From Mucilaginibacter galii (GTDB lineage: Bacteria > Bacteroidota > Bacteroidia > Sphingobacteriales > Sphingobacteriaceae), in assembly GCF_014635825.1 (NCBI RefSeq), contig NZ_BMDO01000001.1, positions 496,001 to 560,000 on the forward strand: a DNA stretch of 64,000 bases, written 5' to 3'. A program made the translations under genes and the position numbers. This document shows positions 9,096 through 16,495 of the stretch, in pieces; positions within the stretch are counted from its first letter, which is position 1, and the number at the start of each line of letters is the position of its first letter. A model generated the notes under the pieces. It had not been told where the DNA came from. It ran no database searches and saw only the letters and a program-made list of their open reading frames with translations.

Positions 9096-11402
9096 ATGTC
9101 TTATAAATCCTGTCTACTTTTTCTGCTTACTGTATTTATTTTTAGTGCCGGTGTAAAGGCTCAAAACACCGATCCCAACATGGGTGTTATTCCTGCCCCA
9201 GTATCGGTACAAAAGCAAGCAGGTACTTTTGTGTTAAGCCAGGAAACACTTATACAGGCCGATACGGTTACTAATAAAGCTGTCCGATTTTTGGCCGACT
9301 ACCTGCAAAACAGATACTCGTTCAGTAACAAATTACAAACCAATACCGGCACTGCTGCTAACAATGCTATCATCCTGACCGCTGCCGGCACCGAAGGCTT
9401 ACCGGCCGAGGGTTACCGCCTTACCATAGCACCTAATCAAATTACTATTGCAGGTAAGGGAGCGGGCTTATTTTATGGTATTCAAACTCTTATTCAGCTA
9501 TTTCCTTTAGAGCGGTCGGGTACAATTAAACTGCCTTGTGCCCGCATTGAAGATTACCCACGCTTTGGCTACCGGGGCATGCACCTGGACGTGAGCCGCC
9601 ACTTTTTCTCAGTTGAGTTTGTGAAGCGCTACCTCGACCTCATGGCCGCTTATAAGCTCAATACCTTCCATTGGCACTTAACCGACGATCAGGGCTGGCG
9701 CATAGAGATCAAGAAATACCCGCGCTTAACCCAGGTAGGCAGTCAGCGTGCCGAAACCCTGATAGGTAACTACCACGACCGTATGCCTCAGCAATTTGAT
9801 AATACACCTTACGGAGGCTATTATACGCAAGACCAAATACGCGAGGTTATTCAATATGCAGCATCTAAATACATCACTATCATCCCCGAAATTGAAATGC
9901 CGGGTCATGCCATGGCTGCCCTGGCCGCTTACCCCGAATTGAGCTGCGACCCAAAGCAGGATTACAAAGTTTCGGGCACTTGGGGGGTATTTAATAATAT
10001 TTTTTGCCCTACGGAAAAAACGTTCGGCTTTTTGCAGGATGTTTTGAGTGAGGTAATAGACCTGTTTCCGAGTAAGTACATTCACATTGGTGGTGATGAA
10101 GCGCCTAAAGTGGTTTGGAAATCATCGCCCGAGGCTCAGGCCATTATCAAGCGATTAAAGTTGAAAGATGAGCACGGCCTGCAAAGCTATTTCATACAAC
10201 GGATGGAAAAATTTGTGAACAGCAAAGGCCGCAGCATTATTGGCTGGGATGAGATACTCGAAGGCGGCTTAGCCCCCAACGCTACTGTAATGAGCTGGCG
10301 CGGTGAGGCCGGTGGTATTGCCGCCGCCAAGCAAGGCCATAACGTAATTATGACCCCCAGCAGCAGCGCCCTGTACTTTGACCATTCACAGGCACGGTCA
10401 GATCTGGAGCCATTAAGCATAGGAGGTTTTGCCCCCCTGTCAAAAGTTTACGCTTATAATCCTACCCCTGCGGCGTTAACTCCTGCCCAAAACAAATACA
10501 TTTTAGGAGTGCAGGCCAATTTGTGGACAGAGTACGTAGCCACCGAGAAGAAAGTGGAATATTTGCTCTTACCCCGCTTAATGGCACTATCTGAAGTGGC
10601 ATGGACACCATTGGCTAATAAGAATTATACCGATTTCTCAGAAACCCGTGTGGCCCGCCACCTGGCCTGGTTCGATAAAAATGGTTTCAATTACCGTGTG
10701 CCTGTGGCCATTGGCGCTAAAGACACCTCTTACACGGCTCCGCAGCTTACCGTTAACCTCAAAGCACCGGTAGATGGCGCAACTATTTATTATACCATAG
10801 ATGGCTATAACCCAAGCGAAACCGACCTGGTTTATACCAAACCGTTTACACTAAACATACCGGCAGAAAACTACCGCGAATTAAAAACCATTGTAATTAC
10901 CCCTACCGGCAAGCGTAGCCTGGTTACCAGTACTATGGTTTATAACCGCGCCGCTTTGCCGGCGGTTGCCTTTACCGGCACTAAGCCCGGGGTAAAGTAC
11001 GAATTGGTAGCCGGACTGTTTACCGGCACAGGCCAGTTAGATGGTGCCCGTATTTTAGATACCGGTACTGTAAAAACATTTAACACGGCGGCCTTTAAAA
11101 AAGGCAACCGCACCTTCGGTGTTACTTACGAGGGTTACTTTAATGTAGCCGCCGATGGTAAATACATCTTCTCTACCCAGTCTGACGATGGTTCGGTTAT
11201 ATTTATAGACGACCAGTTAGTGGTAGACAATGATGGCAAGCACAGCCTCTACGAACAACCAGGCGAAGTTTTGCTGCAAAAAGGCATGCACAAGTTCACG
11301 CTGAAATATTTTGAAGCCGGTGCTTTTAGTACCCTGCGTGTGTACCTGACCATGCCGGGTAAGCCTAAAGGAGAATTTTCGGCAGAAACTATGTTAAATT
11401 AG
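9096..11402 (+). CDS. Secreted GH20 beta-N-acetylhexosaminidase with PA14-like C-terminus
   Basis: The enzyme removes terminal GlcNAc/GalNAc from chitin-derived or host glycans by substrate-assisted catalysis. It has 768 residues. Order: signal peptide (to about residue 22, VKAQ), GH20b N-terminal domain (IPAPVSVQKQAGTF...), and the GH20 barrel from about 155 with GYRGMHLDVSRHFF, WHLTDDQGWR and the catalytic Asp334-Glu335 in HIGGDEAPK. A chitobiase C-terminal-type strand domain follows (TIYYTIDGYNPS...). Last is a PA14-like module at about 625-765 (YEGYFNVAADGKYIFSTQSDDGSVIFIDD) that may bind sugar. It probably acts in the periplasm or at the surface. No hairpin terminator follows directly; three repeats do. 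Confidence 0.95.
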   Translation: MSYKSCLLFLLTVFIFSAGVKAQNTDPNMGVIPAPVSVQKQAGTFVLSQETLIQADTVTNKAVRFLADYLQNRYSFSNKLQTNTGTAANNAIILTAAGTEGLPAEGYRLTIAPNQITIAGKGAGLFYGIQTLIQLFPLERSGTIKLPCARIEDYPRFGYRGMHLDVSRHFFSVEFVKRYLDLMAAYKLNTFHWHLTDDQGWRIEIKKYPRLTQVGSQRAETLIGNYHDRMPQQFDNTPYGGYYTQDQIREVIQYAASKYITIIPEIEMPGHAMAALAAYPELSCDPKQDYKVSGTWGVFNNIFCPTEKTFGFLQDVLSEVIDLFPSKYIHIGGDEAPKVVWKSSPEAQAIIKRLKLKDEHGLQSYFIQRMEKFVNSKGRSIIGWDEILEGGLAPNATVMSWRGEAGGIAAAKQGHNVIMTPSSSALYFDHSQARSDLEPLSIGGFAPLSKVYAYNPTPAALTPAQNKYILGVQANLWTEYVATEKKVEYLLLPRLMALSEVAWTPLANKNYTDFSETRVARHLAWFDKNGFNYRVPVAIGAKDTSYTAPQLTVNLKAPVDGATIYYTIDGYNPSETDLVYTKPFTLNIPAENYRELKTIVITPTGKRSLVTSTMVYNRAALPAVAFTGTKPGVKYELVAGLFTGTGQLDGARILDTGTVKTFNTAAFKKGNRTFGVTYEGYFNVAADGKYIFSTQSDDGSVIFIDDQLVVDNDGKHSLYEQPGEVLLQKGMHKFTLKYFEAGAFSTLRVYLTMPGKPKGEFSAETMLN

Positions 11403-11497
11403 GCAAATCTGCGTTTGTAGTAAATGGTAAGAATTGTCAATGTGATTATTGGAAGTAAGAAGTAATTGCGTTTATGTATTTCAAACAAACAATCTGT

Positions 11498-11590
11498 TGT
11501 CATCTCGAACGATAGTGAGAGATCTTGTTTAGACGGATATTATCCGTGTTATAGGAGTAACAAGATTTCTCGTTATCACTCGAAATGACA
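11498..11590. repeat. Intergenic palindromic repeat, family B
   Basis: TGTCATCTCGAACGATAGTG at the left is mirrored by CACTCGAAATGACA at the right. Internal AGATCTTGTT and AACAAGATTT arms also pair. A second copy is at 57365-57459. Confidence 0.75.
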
Positions 11591-11600
11591 TCATTTAAAC

Positions 11601-11663
11601 TGACAGTCTGATCTTGTCAAAGACTTAACCAAGCGTAAAAGACTTCGACAAACTAAGAACGAC
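11601..11663. repeat. Intergenic palindromic repeat, family A (degenerate copy)
   Basis: TGACAGTCTGATCTTGTCAA ... GACTTCGACAAACT...GACA. It lies between family B and C copies. Confidence 0.6.
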
Positions 11664-11675
11664 AATATAAAAACA

Positions 11676-11763
11676 CGTCATTGCGAGGTACGAAGCAATC
11701 GCTGCACGACGGGTAGGCGCATGATAAGCCTTCGCAGGGATTGCTTCGTACCTCGCAATAACG
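11676..11763. repeat. Intergenic palindromic repeat, family C
   Basis: CGTCATTGCGAGGTACGAAG at the left and its near-exact inverse CTTCGTACCTCGCAATAACG at the right, with an inner GCAATC/GATTGC. A second copy is at 22972-23057. Confidence 0.8.
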
Positions 11764-11838
11764 GTTAGATAACAATAGTAAACAAAACTTCTTCAACCCT
11801 ACCCTAATAGTGGTTGCAGAACATATAACTGATAAACT

Positions 11839-12636
11839 ATGATTAAAAAGTACGGTATTTATGTAGGGCTTGGCTGCCTGGCTGTGGCTGCAGGTTGTAG
11901 TAATCCGGCGGACAAAGCAACTATTGCTGCGCCCAGTGCTGTTGAATCTCCTAAAGTGCTGGCACCTTTTCGATATCATAAAACCATTGAAGTTGCGCCG
12001 GGACAGTCGTACGATGTTTTGTCATGGGGGCGCGGGTCGCAAACGGTGGGCGCATTTGAGATCCTCCGGTCCGATTCGGCTGCAATGAAATACACCACCA
12101 CCACGGGCGACCTGGAAGGAAGTATCAAAGATGTGCTGAACGCCGATATGGATACCGACGGCAATCCCGAGATTTTTATACACACCCAGGCCAGCGATAG
12201 TACTAACGCGGCCAAGGTTTTCGCTTTTGAGTATAATAACGATAAAGCCCGCGAATTAGACTTTCCGCGCCTTACCCGCTCGCAGCGTAAAGGCTACCGC
12301 GGCAACGATAACTTTTTTGTGAAAGACGGCAATTTGATGCGTGAGTTTGATGTGTTTGACGAAACCGACTCCCTGGCTAAAAAACCTGTTCAAAAAAGGC
12401 TAATCAAATACACGTTAAGCGGCAACAGCTTATCTGCCGACCAGGTAAGTAAAGATTCTACCCTGAAAGAGAGCACCGCTGCAACTGCAGTAGCAGAAAA
12501 GCCTAAATCAGAAAGCAGTTCAAATAGCACACAGACCCGCAAAACCTCTTCGAGCAGAAGCAGTTCATCATCAGTAAAGAAAAAATCGTCGCGCAGCCGT
12601 GAAAGCAACAGAAAGCGCAGACGGCACAGAAATTAG
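11839..12636 (+). CDS. Hypothetical lipoprotein with basic Ser/Arg-rich tail
   Basis: I do not recognise this 265-residue protein. The N-terminus is a lipoprotein signal (MIKKYGIYVGLGCLAVAAGCS; lipobox Cys20). Residues about 60-190 form a beta-rich domain with an FG-GAP-like segment (NADMDTDGNPEIFIHTQASD), as in proteins that report or bind at the cell surface. The last 45 or so residues are almost only Ser, Lys and Arg, ending RKRRRHRN. Such a tail is odd for a lipoprotein and could bind nucleic acid, lipopolysaccharide phosphate or peptidoglycan. It is flanked by repeats upstream and a terminator downstream. Confidence 0.8.
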   Translation: MIKKYGIYVGLGCLAVAAGCSNPADKATIAAPSAVESPKVLAPFRYHKTIEVAPGQSYDVLSWGRGSQTVGAFEILRSDSAAMKYTTTTGDLEGSIKDVLNADMDTDGNPEIFIHTQASDSTNAAKVFAFEYNNDKARELDFPRLTRSQRKGYRGNDNFFVKDGNLMREFDVFDETDSLAKKPVQKRLIKYTLSGNSLSADQVSKDSTLKESTAATAVAEKPKSESSSNSTQTRKTSSSRSSSSSVKKKSSRSRESNRKRRRHRN

Positions 12637-12673
12637 AAAATTAAAACTACATTGATGTAGTCTTATAAAAATC

Positions 12674-12723
12674 AATCCCCGTACAGCAAGTCAAATATTG
12701 GTTTGCCGGTACGGGGATTTTTT
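12674..12723 (+). terminator. Terminator between convergent genes
   Basis: The 11-bp stem AATCCCCGTAC/GTACGGGGATT is followed by six T residues on the plus strand. It may also serve the convergent M16 gene ending at 12756. Confidence 0.85.
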
Positions 12724-12755
12724 ATTTAAGGCCATTAAAGTCCTGCTTGCAAGCT

Positions 12756-14030
12756 TTAGTACTTACCTACAATTACTTTGTAAAAGCTGTCGAAATCCCA
12801 ATATTGGTTTGCTAAAGCACGAAGATCTTCGGCTGTAACATGCTTAATAATTTCGGTGTAGCGGGTATAGTAATCGTACGTTAAGCCTGAGAAATATACA
12901 TTCTTAAATTTATCGGCATGAGAAAATACGTTTTCCAGGCTACCCAGCAGGCTGCCCAGCATATAGTTACGCACTAACGAAAGTTCTTCTTCCGAAATAA
13001 GTTCTGTTTTTAGTAACTTGATCTCTTTTTCAATTTCGGCAATGGCACTGTGGCAAACATCGGCGCCTACCTCGGTAGCAATAAAGAAAGCGCTGCCATG
13101 TTTAAGCGATGATATACCCGAGCCTATGCCATACGTATATCCTTTATCCTCACGGATATTGGCCATTAACCTCGATCCAAAATAACCGCCCAGTACGGTG
13201 TTCAACACCTGTAAGGCAGGAAAATCGGGGTGTGCACGGTTTACCATAGGCAAGCCCATGCGAATGGCCGATTGCAGGGCATCAGGCTTATCAGTAAAAT
13301 ACAAACGCTCGGTTTGCGGTATTACAGTTGGCTGCGTAGTATTGGCAGGCTGGGAATAGTTGGTCCAGCCGTTAAAGGCATCGGTAATTTGCTTCAGCGT
13401 ATCTTCTTTAACCTTACCGGCAATAACCAGCGTACAGTTTGACGGTTGATACATTTGCTTGAAATGGTCAAGCAGATCGGTACAGTTTAACTGCTGATAG
13501 TCGGCCGCCTCGCCCGATTGTCCGTAGATGGTATTGCCATAAACGGCTTTGTTAAAAGCACGGCGGGCCAGCACATCGTTCTTTTGCAGGCTTACCTGTA
13601 ATTTTTGCTGCTGGTTGCGGATAAAAGTATCCAGTTCTTTTTCAGGATACTGGCTATCAGTTAAAACATCGAATATAACAGGCAGCGTGCTACCCAGGTG
13701 GCGGGTAAGGCTGTACAAGGTCACGGTAGACTGGTCATAACCATATTCGGCCTGTAAAAATGCGCCGTAGTAATCAATACGGTCGGCAATTTGTGATGAC
13801 GTTAATGCCGACGTACCTTCGGTAAGGAGTGTATTGGCAGCCATGTTTAATAACGGCTTTTCGGGATTGAAGCGCAGGTTGCCAAAAATCCATTCTATAC
13901 GCACCAGTTCCTGGTCGCCGCTATCGAACAAGTACACCTCACAACCGTTAGGCAAAGTGGTATGTTCCGGTTCAATTAGTTTTATAATATCAATAGACCC
14001 AAAATCGGGTGCAATGGTTCTGTCTAACAT
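12756..14030 (-). CDS. M16-family peptidase, non-catalytic subunit
   Basis: This is a 424-residue insulinase-like (M16) protein. The position where the zinc motif HxxEH belongs reads NMAANTLLTEGTSA, so metal binding is lost. The C-terminal Arg/Tyr pair that holds substrate is kept (GGYFGSRLMANIREDKGYTYGIGSG). Bacterial M16B enzymes often work as heterodimers of one zinc-bearing and one Arg/Tyr-bearing chain. The zinc-bearing partner is the next gene upstream (14231-15469). No signal peptide is seen, so the pair may be cytosolic. Two repeat copies lie between the subunits. Confidence 0.92.
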   Translation of the reverse strand: MLDRTIAPDFGSIDIIKLIEPEHTTLPNGCEVYLFDSGDQELVRIEWIFGNLRFNPEKPLLNMAANTLLTEGTSALTSSQIADRIDYYGAFLQAEYGYDQSTVTLYSLTRHLGSTLPVIFDVLTDSQYPEKELDTFIRNQQQKLQVSLQKNDVLARRAFNKAVYGNTIYGQSGEAADYQQLNCTDLLDHFKQMYQPSNCTLVIAGKVKEDTLKQITDAFNGWTNYSQPANTTQPTVIPQTERLYFTDKPDALQSAIRMGLPMVNRAHPDFPALQVLNTVLGGYFGSRLMANIREDKGYTYGIGSGISSLKHGSAFFIATEVGADVCHSAIAEIEKEIKLLKTELISEEELSLVRNYMLGSLLGSLENVFSHADKFKNVYFSGLTYDYYTRYTEIIKHVTAEDLRALANQYWDFDSFYKVIVGKY

Positions 14031-14049
14031 GGTTAGTTATGTTATGATG

Positions 14050-14143
14050 CAATTAGTCCTTTGTCATGCTGAATTTGTTGAAGCATTCGCCGCTTTGGTG
14101 AGGTCTTCGACAGGCTCAGACTGACAGGGTGTTTTATTCTAAG
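14050..14143. repeat. Family A repeat, tandem copy 1
   Basis: This unit is almost identical to the next one. It carries GCTGAATTTGTTGAAGCATT, then TCTTCGACAGGCTCAGACTG, then ACAGGGTGTTT. The unit length is 94 bp. Confidence 0.85.
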
Positions 14144-14229
14144 CAATTAGCCCTTTGTAATGCTAAGCTTGTTGAAGCATTCGCCGCTTTGGTGAGGTCT
14201 TCGACAGGCTCAGACTGACAGGGTGTTTA
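14144..14229. repeat. Family A repeat, tandem copy 2
   Basis: It shares an identical run of roughly 60 bases with copy 1 (from TTGTTGAAGC through GGGTGTTT). Its right end touches the stop codon of the M16 gene at 14231. Confidence 0.85.
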
Positions 14230-14230
14230 G

Positions 14231-15469
14231 TTATTTCTCGGCCAGGTAAATTAACGTAGACGAATTATCTCTGCGGAAAACAGATTTAGATTGCTCCTGA
14301 ATTTGCTGCGCGTTTACGGCCAAATACTTTTCTGTTTCATGATTAAACAGATCGGCATCACCAAGCAATTCAAAAAACGCCAGGTTCATAGCCTTATCCA
14401 GCAAAGCCATTTCCGAGAACACCATGGTTGATTCGGTTTTGTTTTTCACCTTGATCAATTCATCTTCGGGCACCGGGTTATTGCAAATAGCTTCCAGTTC
14501 AAGCCAAATAGCAGCTTCGGCTTCTTCAATACTCACATTTTCGAGTGGCTTGCCTTCTACTACCAGCATCCCTTTATCAGAACTGCCGGTTAAGTGGGCA
14601 TGTATCTCGCTGAACAATTGCTTTTCTTTCACCAGCGACCGGTATAAGCGTGAAGACTGTCCGCGCGAAAGAATATCCGATATCAGATCGAGTGCAAAGT
14701 AATCGCCATCGGTACGCGCCGGTACCTGGAAGGCAATATAAATATCATTCAATGGCACCTTAGCGGTCACCGTTTCGCGGCGTTCTTCGTGCTGCTCGGG
14801 CTCCTGGGGAAGGTTGCGTACATACTTTTCGCCGGCAGGGATAGGCGCGAACCATTTTTCGGCCAGTTGTTTTACCTGCTCCAGGGTCACATCGCCACCT
14901 ACTACCATTATGGCATTTTGCGGGGTGTAATGTTTTTTGAAGAACGCTTTTACATCTTCAATTTTAGCATGCTCAATATGCTCCAGATTTTTACCTATGG
15001 TTGCCCACTGGTAAGGGTGGTGCTTGTATACCAAAGGGCGCAGGCGCAGCCAAACATCGCCGTAAGGCTGGTTAAGATAGCGCTGCTTAAACTCTTCCAT
15101 CACCACGTTGCGCTGCACTTCCAAGCTTTTTTCGCTGAAGGCCAGGCTCAACATGCGGTCGCTCTCGAGCCAAAAGGCGGTTTCGAGATTGGCAGCCGGC
15201 AGGGTAATGTAATAGTTGGTAATATCGTTGCTGGTAAAGGCGTTGTTTTCGCCCCCTACCCGTTGCAAAGGCTCATCGTATGTAGGAATGTTTACCGACC
15301 CGCCAAACATGAGGTGCTCAAACAAGTGGGCAAAGCCGGTTTGTTCGGGGTTTTCATCACGGGCACCAACATCATACAATATATTAACTACCGCCATAGG
15401 GGTAGTGTTATCTTCGTGCACAATAACCCGCAGGCCGTTGTCGAGTATAAAACGGTTGAATTTAACCAT
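14231..15469 (-). CDS. M16-family zinc peptidase, catalytic subunit
   Basis: This is a 412-residue insulinase-like zinc protease. The inverted zinc motif is His48-Leu-Phe-Glu51-His52 in FAHLFEHLMF, with the third ligand Glu in NVVMEEF (125/126). The N-terminal half-domain is followed by an inactive second half-domain that lacks a strong Arg/Tyr pair, complementing the gene downstream. It is the first gene of the M16 pair; no signal peptide is seen. Substrates are probably short unfolded peptides. Confidence 0.94.
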   Translation of the reverse strand: MVKFNRFILDNGLRVIVHEDNTTPMAVVNILYDVGARDENPEQTGFAHLFEHLMFGGSVNIPTYDEPLQRVGGENNAFTSNDITNYYITLPAANLETAFWLESDRMLSLAFSEKSLEVQRNVVMEEFKQRYLNQPYGDVWLRLRPLVYKHHPYQWATIGKNLEHIEHAKIEDVKAFFKKHYTPQNAIMVVGGDVTLEQVKQLAEKWFAPIPAGEKYVRNLPQEPEQHEERRETVTAKVPLNDIYIAFQVPARTDGDYFALDLISDILSRGQSSRLYRSLVKEKQLFSEIHAHLTGSSDKGMLVVEGKPLENVSIEEAEAAIWLELEAICNNPVPEDELIKVKNKTESTMVFSEMALLDKAMNLAFFELLGDADLFNHETEKYLAVNAQQIQEQSKSVFRRDNSSTLIYLAEK

Positions 15470-15759
15470 GTAGTTCAGAACAAATTTTAGAAGGCCAAAG
15501 GTAAAGGTTTTCGTTTCTAAACTGCAAGTACAAGCAGTTTTACTCCCAAGAGTTTTATTTGGGTTGGCATTGTACCTGGAATTAAAGCATAATAGAAGAG
15601 TTCCAAAACGGATATGGAGCCATTGGTTAGCACCGCTTTGACTGACTTATTAACCTTAATATTAAGACATGTGTTAAGGCTTGCGCCGCCCAAGCGGTGT
15701 TTTATTTACGCCGCCCGCACAGTTGGTTGGCAGAGAAACTGCGAAATGCGTTGAGGCAT
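15470..15759. other. Non-coding stretch upstream of the M16 pair
   Basis: No gene is seen in this gap, which is 353 bp in full to 15822. It should contain the promoter for the M16 pair; I could not place a convincing TAnnTTTG box on the minus strand. The part at about 15680-15720 is GC-rich with GCCGCC clusters, and the right end is the terminator of the 15823 gene. Confidence 0.4.
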
Positions 15760-15811
15760 GAAAAATAAACGGCAGCCCGGGGCATACAAGCCGCAGGCCG
15801 CCGTGTTTATT
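15760..15811 (-). terminator. Terminator of the small acidic protein gene
   Basis: On the minus strand AATAAACACGGC pairs with GCCGTTTATT and is followed by T residues. It starts about 12 nt after the stop codon at 15823. Confidence 0.55.
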
Positions 15812-15822
15812 AAGCAGGCTAA

Positions 15823-16191
15823 TTACTGGTTAGCCGGACTGTTATCTGTAGGGCGGTCTTCGCCGTGCAGGTTATCACTCACCTGGTGGTGATGCAGCTT
15901 AGCCTCTATAGCCGATGCGCTGGTGTTGGCATAAGTTCCGTAAGCATCAACCAAAACACCTTTCAAGTTATATTTAGCCGATGAAATGGCATACACGATA
16001 GACATATCCGACGGGTTACTTGCCCCTTCAAAGCGGAAAAATTCGTCTACCTCAAAGTCATCGGCGTGCATGTGTATGTTATTGCTTTTGTCATCTATAG
16101 TTTCGCCATCATCCTCAAAGCTAAGGTTGGCAGTATATCCTCGTTGCATCAAATCGTTAGTGGCATCCACTAAAGTTTCATAATTTGCCAT
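15823..16191 (-). CDS. Conserved small acidic protein of Bacteroidota
   Basis: This 122-residue acidic protein has the pattern LVDATNDLMQRGYTANLSFEDDG...HADDFEVDEFFRFEGASNPSDMSIVYAIS...KGVLVDAYGTYA. From memory, similar short Bacteroidota proteins carry the database name phosphoribosylpyrophosphate synthetase. This one is far too short for that enzyme and has no PRPP loop, so I would not use the name. The function is unknown. The ATG at 16191 fits the conserved start; a hairpin terminator follows. Confidence 0.8.
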   Translation of the reverse strand: MANYETLVDATNDLMQRGYTANLSFEDDGETIDDKSNNIHMHADDFEVDEFFRFEGASNPSDMSIVYAISSAKYNLKGVLVDAYGTYANTSASAIEAKLHHHQVSDNLHGEDRPTDNSPANQ

Positions 16192-16282
16192 AATAGTATA
16201 TGTTTAAGTTAAGCGCAGCTGGTTGCAGGCTGCTTAGGTATTAACCATTGCGTTGCAGAAGTTGTTTTGATTGAAGAAAAAT

Positions 16283-16316
16283 AGCCCCTCCCCTCCCTCC
16301 CCGGGAGGGAGGGCTT
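16283..16316. repeat. Family D repeat (GC-rich), inverted copy 1
   Basis: AGCCCCTCCCCTCCCTCCCC then GGGAGGGAGGGCTT. It pairs with the oppositely oriented copy at 16386-16418, 70 bp away. Confidence 0.75.
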
Positions 16317-16385
16317 CAATAATATATCCCCAAAATATCATTGCCTACTTTCTCTCAAGTAGAAGATTTTAACGCCTGAATAGAA

Positions 16386-16418
16386 AAGCCCTCCCTCCCG
16401 GGGAGGGTTGGGAGGGGC
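16386..16418. repeat. Family D repeat (GC-rich), inverted copy 2
   Basis: AAGCCCTCCCTCCCGGGGAG followed by GGTTGGGAGGGGC. It is the inverse of the copy at 16283 and lies 77 bp before the M14 peptidase start. Confidence 0.75.
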
Positions 16419-16495
16419 ATCTCTCAAAAAAGTTACATGCACCCCGTTCATTAATTTTTAAATTAGGGCATTCTAAAACTAAACTATATTTCCTG

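Noticed and set aside
13834..14124. 96-residue open frame running into the tandem repeats
   Set aside because: Half is antisense to the M16 gene and half is repeat sequence; there is no coding signal.
14789..15490. 233-residue open frame on the plus strand, opposite the M16 catalytic gene
   Set aside because: It lies fully inside a well-supported M16 gene and its translation has no family character.
15823..16191. Phosphoribosylpyrophosphate synthetase name for the 122-residue protein
   Set aside because: Too short and without the PRPP-binding loop; the name is probably a propagated database error.
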